Below are positions 25,001-36,700 of a stretch of DNA of 48,590 bases, in pieces. Position numbers and translations under genes: made by a program. The first letter of the stretch is position 1. Each line of letters opens with the position of its first letter. The stretch covers positions 535,961 to 584,550 of the forward strand of contig BMAT01013976.1 in the NCBI GenBank assembly GCA_019649035.1, read 5' to 3'. Below the pieces are notes generated by a model. That model made no database searches, had not been told where the DNA came from, and saw only the letters and a list, made by a program, of their open reading frames with translations. This stretch comes from Elysia marginata. Lineage: Eukaryota > Mollusca > Gastropoda > Plakobranchidae.

Positions 25001-27728
25001 ATATTTTTGACTTTTAAAACCTTACAACTGGTTTAACCAATTGTTCCAGCCTAAAAAACTGTTGCGTGAACCAAAGCGAGTTTGTCTTTGAACCTTCTTT
25101 AAAACTTGACATTACAAACCATACATTACTTTACACTGTTGAAGAATGGATCATTCTCGTGAATCGTGAGTAAACTGTCTGAACAATGTGGACTTTGTGG
25201 GCAGCACGTATTGGCAATGAGAGAAAAGAGAAGGAACTGGCCATTTCTACATGTACTTGGAGGGNNNNNNNNNNNNNNNNNNNNNNNNNNNNNNNNNNNN
25301 NNNNNNNNNNNNNNNNNNNNNNNNNNNNNNNNNNNNNNNNNNNNNNNNNNNNNNNNNNNNNNNNNNNNNNNNNNNNNNNNNNNNNNNNNNNNNNNNNNNN
25401 NNNNNNNNNNNNNNNNNNNNNNNNNNNNNNNNNNNNNNNNNNNNNNNNNNNNNNNNNNNNNNNNNNNNNNNNNNNNNNNNNNNNNNNNNNNNNNNNNNNN
25501 NNNNNNNNNNNNNNNNNNNNNNNNNNNNNNNNNNNNNNNNNNNNNNNNNNNNNNNNNNNNNNNNNNNNNNNNNNNNNNNNNNNNNNNNNNNNNNNNNNNN
25601 NNNNNNNNNNNNNNNNNNNNNNNNNNNNNNNNNNNNNNNNNNNNNNNNNNNNNNNNNNNNNNNNNNNNNNNNNNNNNNNNNNNNNNNNNNNNNNNNNNNN
25701 NNNNNNNNNNNNNNNNNNNNNNNNNNNNNNNNNNNNNNNNNNNNNNNNNNNNNNNNNNNNNNNNNNNNNNNNNNNNNNNNNNNNNNNNNNNNNNNNNNNN
25801 NNNNNNNNNNNNNNNNNNNNNNNNNNNNNNNNNNNNNNCGCCATAAAAAGATTAACATTTTTAAACGGCAAATTCATTACTCTAAACTTTGATGATATGT
25901 GTAAAATTATTTACGGGTTACTTTAGATGTTACAGTAAATTTTGTAATGTGTTTCCGTTTCTGTGTCATCGTGACCTAATAAAACTAATTTACTTCAAAA
26001 TAAATTCTTTTGCAATCCTAGACTTATATTTTTATCATGAACTAGCAATTAGTCGAAGTATATATTGTGGCTTCCTTTAGAAATAAATTTCTAGCCTGTA
26101 TCTTGAATAGTTTGACTAAAACAGTTATTTACAGTGAAACTAAAATCATTTTAACGCAATGCGAGGATGAGAATGCGGTGTAGCGGGAGCAGGGTCAAGG
26201 GGTCACAGGTTCACAGAGGTGAGCCAGCCGAGGCCTGGCTCAGAAACCGAGTTGGCGAGCGTTAACAGCCGTGACCAACATTATAATTTTTTCCACTAAT
26301 ATTTTTTTTATTTTGCAATTACAACAAACCTCCTTATAGGTTCTGAAAAATAAAATAAAAATTGATCTGAACTCTTAATCCTGTTGAAAATTTAATTATT
26401 TTGTTGCATATAAACAAAAAGTCCAAAACTTGTTGCTTTTTTTTACATTTACATTGCATATATATTAGTTCTGCATAAGGCGATTTTGGAATGATTTTTC
26501 ATATTGAACAGCTTGTAAGTTTAGACAAAGCCAAACACATATGCATCAAAGCAAAGGTTTATCAGTAAGCTTGTTTTAAGACTTCTTTAAATCTAGCCAT
26601 AAGAGAAGGTATCGTCAGTTCTTTCAATTTTCAAAGCACAGTTTGTTGTAGATTTCTAATGAGTATTTACTCTACATGAACTTACTCTTGGTGGTTGTGT
26701 TTTTTTGACAACTGCGGGTGGAGGAGCTCCTTGGGGTGGCTCTTTGACTTCTACTTTGACTCCATCACCTATTTTATCAATACAATTTGAAAGACAGGTT
26801 TTCTAGACAAATAAAATTTTGTTAGGTCAAAATTAATACAGTTTTCAATATTACTATGTGCACAATCTCATAAAACGGAAAAAAATCATGCAAAATTGAT
26901 GAAGGAGAGAAATAAATTGTCAGCGGCAAAATAATTCAGGTTACTTTACACAATTCTAATCTGACAAAGCTGATGGAACTGGAAGTAGGATAGAAAGACC
27001 AGGGACAGATAAACTTATGAGCCATTTAGTACTCATCATTCCCATTGCCATATAAAAAAAATCTTCATCAGGGGCAATAGCTCTGAGTAATGTATTAATC
27101 TACATGTATTTCATAAAAGATATTTTTATGAGAATATCTATGAGGATCAATTCACCTGATTGTGCTCCATCGATGATCATGATGATATTGTAAAAGCCAA
27201 CACAGCCTGGTGTCCAGCTTGCAGTGTAAGTCCCATCTTTGTTAGCTCTGACCAGCATGTTTTCACTTGGGCGAGGGATGGCAGGCGAGGCTAATCGTAG
27301 CTCTTCAAAAGAATAGTTCTCATAGGCCTGTTTATTTAAATACAAACAAAAATGTATATGTATAAAAAAAATGATAGCTAAGACAGCTTGGCCTAATTTT
27401 GTGGTGAATGGATAGTGAGGATATTGTACATTATAATCTCATTTTGACATGGATTGTTACACAGAAGTCATTTTCCAACATACAAAAATAAAACTGTTTA
27501 AAACAAAATACTTTCTTGGTAGAAACTCTCATACCTTTCTTTTTTCTCAAGAGTAAGGTGATGAATTGTTTTACATTTTGTCAAAACCACAGTTTTTCAC
27601 CCCTCTTAATTCCATTGTTGGTTTTATGGGTATTTCTTTGCTAAAAAATTAGGAACACATACAAAACCGTCAAAAAATCCTTCCATGTTCTTTAATATTA
27701 GGATCATGGGGATGTTTTTTCTTCCATT

Positions 27729-27769
<41 letters not shown>

Positions 27770-30700
27770 TCCTTTGGGCAAAATATCAAGAGCTTAACTA
27801 TAAACTAGGATGCCTCTTTTCATTTCCTGGAAAAATTAGGCAATGGCAAAACCTATATTCAAACTAGGAAAATAAAAAAAAATGATGCAAAAGGTGCAAA
27901 ATACAGCATGAAATTTTTTAGGCGACCTATAAAGCTTTAAGAGAGAACAAAGAGCAAAGGTGTTGTGATCAGGAGACATAAATCTTTTTTTATTAAAGTT
28001 ATCAAAATAAAAAAAAGAAAACTTCATACAGTTAAACAAAGGAACATTTCTGCTTCCACCCCAACTTCTAATTTACCTTCATCACTGTGATAGCATGAAA
28101 CTTGTAATTCTTTTCTTTCACAGTGGGCTCATACGGTGTATCAAGGACAGGTGGCAAGTGGCCTCCATAGGTCATGTCAGATACTTCTATAGATCGGTTA
28201 CTTGTTGTTTTGCGCATCTTTTTTAGCTCGTCTCCAACTTCTTGTTGATCAATTGGTATTGCACGCACTTCAAGCTGCAAACAAATAACAATAATTATAT
28301 GTTTCTCTAAGTGGCAAGGCGGTGGGTGCCGAAGCATCTGTAAGTCGAAGGTCCGAATCATACTTAAGGCAGACATTTCGGACATTTCCACTAAAAAGCC
28401 TGCTTCTCTTCACTGCTAATTTCATACCTTTGTAATATTTCAAACAAATAACAAGGAATTCTCCCACAATAAATTTTGAAATGAGCAACACAGACCCTTG
28501 TATCTTGTTTTCTTCGAAAACACCAAACACTACATAATATCTATTACCAAATAGATTATTTGCATCTTGAACCTATTTACAAACTTTGCCATTTTAAAAG
28601 CTATAGAACAGACAGTAAAGAATAAAACGACTGCAACATTTTGCTTTATAAGAAAATCTTTTAGTTTGACAACTTAAGTGCAATTATTCGGTTTTCTTTC
28701 TACAACTGCTATCTATATAACATTATTATACATTTCAATATATCCTCAGAAGTAAATGACTTAAATGTTGAAAGAGTAAAAAATAAACAGGCAAGCTGAT
28801 TTGTTTAACACAATATTTTTACGTTATCAGTAAAATGTTACAAGAAAAACAGAATTGTGAGGCACCCTGAGTGAATCAAGCATAAGTTGTTCAGACTAAT
28901 ACTGAGTTAATGTTTCTTAAAATAATAACTTGCTACTTAAAAACTACTTTTATTGCTTTCAAATATCAAATAACTTAAGATATGAATAAGCAAGAGTAAT
29001 AATTTTTACTGCCTTTTAAGGGGCACAGATAACAGTTTTAAAAACATTTTAACCCCTTTGTGACTTATAGCGTACACTGTACGTCCTACTTGTCATAACA
29101 AGATGCAGACACTCAAATCAGTGGATTTTGTTGTTCCCCATGATGCTTAGTCATACTATGTACGTCCTGTTTAGCACTACATAAAATCTGACATTATAAT
29201 TGGAGTTCAGTGATGTTAAAAATATACAAACAAGCCCACTTTTTAACCAGGAACTGCCACATCAAGGCGATTGACAAAATCTACGTCATGAAGGGGTTAA
29301 TAACGCAATGAGTAAAAATTCTGACTTGTGTCTGATTTACCCTGGTCACCAAACAATTTAGAGACGATTGAGAGAAAAAAGTCAGGAGCATACAAAAAAC
29401 ACACCTTGAGGTTTGGCACATTGACTAGTTGGCTATACTGGTCTTTTGTAAAAACTGTGACTACCACAGGCCAACTGCACTTCAGATCATCACGGTTACA
29501 CTTGATTTCACACTGTTTAGGGTCAAGGTAGGAATCTGGTTGAAGCCACCTGAGGAAATTCAAACAGTGTAGAGCAATAATACAAAACTAAATCAACAAA
29601 AAAACCAGCATACATGATGATTAAAGAGAATATTAAAAGAAAAAAGAACCTTTTATTATGTGATCAGACTACGATGACTTTTTTTTAAAACAGAGATAGT
29701 TGAAGACATCACTGTGTGCAATAACTGAAAACTATAAAAACAATAACTTCCAAACGCAAATAATATAGAAGTTGTAATAATGACTTCACACCTTTGAAAA
29801 AAAAAACGAAGCAAGAAGCAAGACAGATGTTACACAGGCATACATGCATTTTTGAGCCTCATCCTCTATGCCTTACCTGGCTAGACGGCCGCCACTTGTC
29901 CCTGGGGTACACATGACAAAGTCCTTCAGAAAGCTGTGCTCATTTGATTGCCAAGACAAGGGAAGGTTTCCCTCCAGAGCTTGATATATTGTTGGGGACT
30001 GTGACAACGCAAAACCTTTCTCTAGAAGACTTGAGTGGTTCTGGAAAACTGTCATGGCACCCTCCTCAATCACTTCCAAGTCTTCATCTACTTCTTCCAT
30101 TGTGGCTGAGGGTAAGAATACAGACAAGCATAAAAATCATATTTTTACACTGAAAAGGCACCAAAAAAAGTAATTATCTATGTAAAATTTTGTGCAAATA
30201 GGGCCATTATTCAGAAGTAAAGATAATAAAAACAGTCAAGTAAGCCAACTGAAAGTCATAAAAATTCAAAAATTGATAGCAGAGAATAATCATTCTGAAA
30301 AAAAGTAAATTTGCAACATGTTCGTTAAAAGGTAAATCTAAATTAAAATATGAAAAGTGCAAGGAGAGTCCAATTTTTACAGTATTAGATAAAAGGTGGT
30401 CCCATATCTTTAAATCATGCACCATCTTCTCATTACATGTTGCAATGGATAAACAAGCACAGTCACTCCCAATAATAGCTTTCCAAAGAATCGATAGCTT
30501 CATAATCAGCTGACCAAATTTTATAAAAGCATACGGTCAGATTATTTGAGAGCATTCTCGAGATAGGCTGTAATTACATCAACATGATGGCTAGTACAAA
30601 TTGTGTACAAGTCGTCAACATTGATTTGTCATATTTCTCAAAAACACCTTTGATTTTCCCCTTGGATCTCTCAAAAGTTTTCAGACCTTGGTTGAAAATT

Positions 30701-33700
30701 GCAAGATTTTAAATGAAAACTCGTTTGAAAACTGCAAGGCTGTTAGCTGGGCTTAAATTACACAGGGATGTAGCTCTAAATTTAGGAATCTTATTTTTTT
30801 TACTTGAGGGGCTATTTTTTAATTAAGGACTTATTGCCAACTGTTTTAATTTAAACCTAGGCTCAACAAAGAGTCTCAAATCCTTGGATCCAAGAACCCT
30901 CTGAGGAAAATAAGGAACAAAAAACTCTTCAATGTATTGAGGTTTTGTAAACTTAAGGCTTATTAAACAATAAAATGCACTTTTGTAACCTGTTACTGCC
31001 CTTACAGGCAGCCAATAAATAGAATAAGCATCTGTTTGCTGTTCCCTTCTAATACATCTTATTGCCAATTTAGATTTTCTTTTGAGCATGCATGGACTTT
31101 TAAGATTTTTTTTTTAATTTTTTACAAATTGGTGCAGCAAAAAAGCTTTCATTCAAACACGTTATCTGTAAGTTAAAACTGAATGTATTGGTATTTTTTC
31201 TTTTTTAATCAGAGCAAAAAGCACAAACTTTCAAATGCGCTTGAAAGGCTCACCTGATGGTAGAGGAATGTCTCTTTTCATAAGAGCTGAACAACACATG
31301 CCTCCCAGAAAAGCCAGCTCTCTTTCAAGCATGAGAATGCTCTGATATCGCATGCAGAAAAATATTTTATGTCAAAAACAAAACAATCTAAATTGTCATT
31401 ACTTTACACCTTTTTAGGTCTAAAGTTTTCATAAAACTAAAAGAAAATAGAAAAATCTGTTCATTTTATTTGAAATATTCTGTGTCTTTCTGATGATAGG
31501 TATGTTAAGAAATGTTATAGTATAACGCAACTGTTACTTCATGACAGAAGTGGTAGAAGGAACTGGGCCTCAGGTATTCGAACCTTACTATGTTCGCTGG
31601 GATTTGGCGAGGCTTGGTATCACCAGAATAGGGGAAATGTGGGGTTGTTTATAAGCAAGGTTAAGGATAGGCTCATCTCTATTAGTTTTCAAGAACTTAA
31701 TTCAGAAGCCCAACGACTTTTCCCAGAATATTTAGATTTTCATCCCAACCCTAGTTTTGCTGCTCCGTATATTGACATACTTCATAACTATACTAAACGA
31801 AGACTGTTTGCCCTGCTACGTTGTAAGAGTCTCCCAGTCAGTGACAACCTACATAGACTTAACATTTCAGATTCTACGTTATGTTCAGAATGTCTTGTAG
31901 TAGAAAATGAGCACCATATTATTTTTGAATGTACTAAATATGCACTTATTAGACCTTCATTTTTATCTGAAGAAATAACACGAAATTGTAATCCTAATGG
32001 TTTTTGCAACTTTTTAAATTCTAAAAATGCCACTGTGTTAAATTCTGTAATAACTTATCTATCTTATGTTCTAAAGGATGTACTCCTCCTCAATGAATGA
32101 TTTTTTGTTTGAATGTTGTTTGGGCCGTTGGCCTTGAAAGACTGAATAAACTCAATTACAATTACAATATTCCTAAAAAAAATCTTTAATGTTAATCCCA
32201 TTGCAATTATTACAATCCAATTTGTTAGACTCTTATGCATGCAGACCTTGTCCAGTTCTGAAGCATCATTTCTACTCTTGCAAAAATGAACAAAAACACC
32301 AGATAGTTTGGAGGATGTTAGAAAATCTGAAAACTTTGTATTTTATTTCTTTGCCTTTGATGGTTTAGTTTTTCCCAAAAGTCATTTTTCAAAGCCAGAA
32401 ATACATCTTTGTAACAAAAAAAAAAAACAAGATTAATTTAAGTTTGATAAACATAAGTACCTCTTCAGGTCGAACTCCCCATTCATAGCCTACAAGAGAA
32501 CATTTGAAACCAAAAAATGATGCCTTCTCATCCTTTAGGTAGTCAGAAGCTGTCTCTAGTGAGAACACAACCTCATTCCCTGGAGAACAACAAACGATAA
32601 ATATTTAACGCTCAAACACTTTTCTCAACATACTTAATGAGTATTTCTAAATGTTATGGTATATTTACAAGTTTGAAAATAATCAACAGTTATTTCATAA
32701 CAATAGAGAGGAAAAAAAAATATTGAACAAACATCCCAACATGTTTACAATACATAATGCATACAAATTAATTGTAACAAACGCAATGCAGAGAGGTAAG
32801 GAAAGAGAGATCTAAATACAAAGGTAGAAGTTACAACACTTGGAGTATTATACCTTCAAAGTAAATAGAGATTAAAAAAAAGGCAAGTAAATTTGTAAGA
32901 TCTAAATAAATGGCAGTAGAGAAGCAGACTTACAACCTATTCCTCCGTGCCTCCTACCTTTCAATTTGATAAAAGAATTTTATTAGCATTAGAGCTAAAT
33001 ACGTAGTTTCTTGAGCCTGTCACACAATACATAATTGATTTAAAACAACTAGGGGGCAACAAGTAATCCCATTATGTTTTCACATAATCTAGTATTTAAA
33101 CCTGGAAATGTTTTACTTCCTTTACAAAATCTCTATTGTATTATGTTTTGTAACTGAAGAAGGCAGTATAATAAAGCTGAAACGTTTTTGTGTATAAATT
33201 TGAATTATATAGTTTTTTTTCCTTGATTCATGGAGTGATAGGTTGTAAGTCTGCTTTTTACAACCTTGTAAGGAAATACAGACACAGATACAAGGAGACA
33301 GAAAAATGTAAAAATGAAAACTGGGTGCACCAAAGGTGGTCACTATAAATGAAAAAAGGTTCATTAATGCAAGAATGCCATGAGCTCATATATATTGATA
33401 TTTTTAACTACATTTGCTATTTATGTTTCTTTCACACCCATTACTAAAAGATTTGTTCCTTGGGATATATTTGCACTCCTTTGACGTTTTTTGGGGTTTT
33501 TTTTTAAAACATTTTAACTTGTTTAGGAAACATGAGAAATAAACACCTGGCAACAAAACAGCAGACTTAGGCCATTCTGTAGTGCCGTAGAATTTCTTCA
33601 GTACAGGCCAGAGTGATGAGTTATTACAATCATTCTCTGTATAGGAGGTTGTCATGGTCACGACTCTGGCGGAGGCCTCTGGAGCTTGATGCGGCCCAGC

Positions 33701-36700
33701 TGCACCACTTGCTGAGTGTCCTCCCTCTCCGTTGCTCTGCATAGAAGCAAAGTGACTGTAGATGGCAGGCACATACAGCTGGAGTGAGTCCTCTGGCTGG
33801 GCTGTGGCACACTGGGAGTCAAACTCAAGAACCATCCAGCGCACCGTGGAAGGGAACTCAACCTGCAATAATACAAAGTCTTTATTAATCCCCTTTTAGG
33901 TAAATACTTCTTAATGCTAAATATTACAAAGCACATCTAAATTTTGTTAATATAATAGCACTTATGTATATAATGAGATGGTCATTATGAATTATCGATT
34001 TACATTAGATCATTATTACATAAGAACTATCACAGCTGGGTGGATAAACCAGGAGGTAAAAAAAAATTAATGAAAGATTTCTGAATTTATTAAAAAGTCA
34101 ATTTTAATCAAAAGTTTTATTAAAAACATATGGTATTCCCTCTCAAAAGCACATATTTGAATGAGATTTCTGCATGAATCTCATGTTGCATTTTGCTGCA
34201 CACAATTTGTGTAGAGACATATTTATTAACAATGGAGAGGAAAATTAAAAATATAGTAGGAAAGGGGGGAGGGGAGGTTGCAATGTCTATACACAAAGAA
34301 AACACTCATCTGATAAAATTGTTAAAATTAGAAATAAAAGTTGTTCTTGTGGTACTTCATTGTCAGTCATACTCTGCTTTTGTTATGGTAGAACCAAAAA
34401 CACCACTTTAAACAAAAACCTGGCATCGCACAGTCCTGCTGTGGGATAATGTATATAATTTAGCCAGATGCTAGCAGTGCAGTTGGCTTGCATAACTCCC
34501 ATAACTCATAAAACATTAAACAGTGAGCCTCCTAACCTTGTAGGAGACAACTGTGGCAGGCTTGTAAGGGTGCTCACTCTCTACCAGCGCGTAATGCTGG
34601 CTTGTGGTGCCTGCCCCTGTCACTTCTCCACCTCCAAGACCTAGCCCACTAGTGCTTCCTCCAGCACTACTTGTGCTGCTGTCGAGGGGCCCCACTAGAC
34701 CTCCACCCAGAGCGCCCCCAGGTCCAGGTCCTGACATGGCTGAAGAGCTCATGTTCTGTGTGGCAGGCACCATATGCCGTGTCAGGCCTGATACAGCTGG
34801 CAAGATCTCCTGGACTAGGTATAGCACCTGCACTGCACACTGGGGAAAGAGAATCAAAATCGTGAGCTTACTAAAAAGGGTCAATAGAGAGACATTATCC
34901 TTATTTTGGGTGTGTATAATTTTTTTTTAAAAGGAAATAAGCCAAACATTGAATCTCAGATTTAAAAAATGTCATTGGCACAGGCTGAGTAATATGCTAT
35001 GAAATATAAAGAAGTAATTACAAAACAAACCAGAAAACTTTAAACAGAGGAGGAAAAAATTTGAAAAAGCCTGAAAGACAGAAGATTTGGTATCTCCATT
35101 ATTTGTTAGTGAAAAAATGTGGCTGGTAATGCTAACTAATTCTTTAATGAAATAAATCATGCAACAACTAACCCTTGGGTCTTGAACTGCAACAGGCCCA
35201 GCGTAAGCCAAAGCAAGGGGGAGCAAGGATGAAAACAGATGAGATGAGCCCAAGAGCTCTCCGACTGATTCAGCTGAAAAGAGAAAAACCCAATGCCAAA
35301 ATGTATACTGAGGATTAATTTAATTGACTTTTTACTAAGTCAGGAATACTAACACTTTTCTTTATAAGCCTTTTCAGGCAATCACAAATAAAGACAAGAA
35401 GCCCAAAGAGGCTGGAATGCTAACATATAAAGAAGATTAAGCTTCAAAAAATTTTTTTTAAAACAATGATACTTGTTTGAATAGACCTAGTTTTACTGTT
35501 GATCCTTTACAGGGAGAAAAAAAATTGACACATACCAGTAAAAGATCCTAGATACCAGCTTTTTCTTTTGCACTATCTTTGTATAAGCTATAAGTGTCAA
35601 GAATTGATTTGCTTCCTGAAAAATGAGCCAATATCCATTAAAGAAGCATAAACTACTGCCGTACCAGGGTGAGAATGGGCTCTGTGTAGCAGGTCTGTGG
35701 CCATGTGACTTACAGCCCCACAAATGTCTATTGCATTGCGTCGAGCAAGAAGTTCCATAAGGTTGCGGCTGTTTGGGGTCTGAGGTTCACCCTCTTGAGG
35801 AGTGCTGGCAATCAAAAGATATTTTTTTCAAGTTTTCAAGCAAACTCTAGATAAAAGTACTTTGAAAAAGGAATCTTGTGAAAAGCGATATTCTGCAGCT
35901 TTCATTTAAAATACAACAGTAGTTGAAATTTAGATTTCCAGAAGATAGCATCATCAACTCTTCATACACGCTGAAATTATGAATTTGGTTGTGATAATGT
36001 TTGGTTGCTTTTTACTAGTTTATATCTATTTGTCTTCAACATAAAAAGTTGTTAAAGAGAAGATTAATGTTAGAAAGGAGTATTGCCCCAATTATACTTT
36101 CCATTGCTGCAGTCTTATTTTTTAATATACTTTTTGATAACTTACTCCATAATATCTTAACTTTTTATCCAGATTCCTCTCGATTTCACAGACATGACCA
36201 AAAGAAATAATGTAAAACAAAATTATGCATCCCGAATCAGAAACAAAGCATTTACCTTGAACAAACTTCATCTGAAAAAAAAATATATATATTTGTGCTA
36301 CAACCTGATATAGTGAAAAGTTTGATAAAACTCAAATTGACATTAACTTTCTCTATTTATATGGTTCTTAAAATTTCACGACACTACATTTAAAGAGTAA
36401 AAACAAAAATTTCATGAGTGAAAGAATCTCACCTGTAGTAAAGGATTTGAGGTATCTGGCCACGGATGATATTGGTGCCATTAATGCTCTGGACACAAGA
36501 GGTAAAAGTGAACACTGTGCCATCTGTGCAGCGAACTTTGGTGATGCCACTGTCACCATGGACAGTCCTCTGACCATTGTTCTTCAGAAGAACTGCATAC
36601 TTTTGGCCATCCTGGTAAGGAACAGGAATGAAAAAAAGTGCACTGACATTTTTTCCAGTTTTTACTTCAAACAAATAAATGGTCAAGGAGAGATCAACAG

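Noticed and set aside
25131-25926. Open frames across the run of N.
   Set aside because: Their length comes only from the unknown bases of the assembly gap.
34604-34930. Proline-rich open frame on the plus strand.
   Set aside because: It is the reverse reading of the Gly/Ser-rich exon a14 of MYCBP2; no independent start, splice or family evidence.
36255-36270. A 16-base piece flanked by TTTTTTTTTCAG and GTAAATG between exons a11 and a12 (minus strand).
   Set aside because: Splice sites look good, but 16 bases breaks the frame and gives an immediate stop after exon a11. Exons a11 and a12 already join in phase without it.
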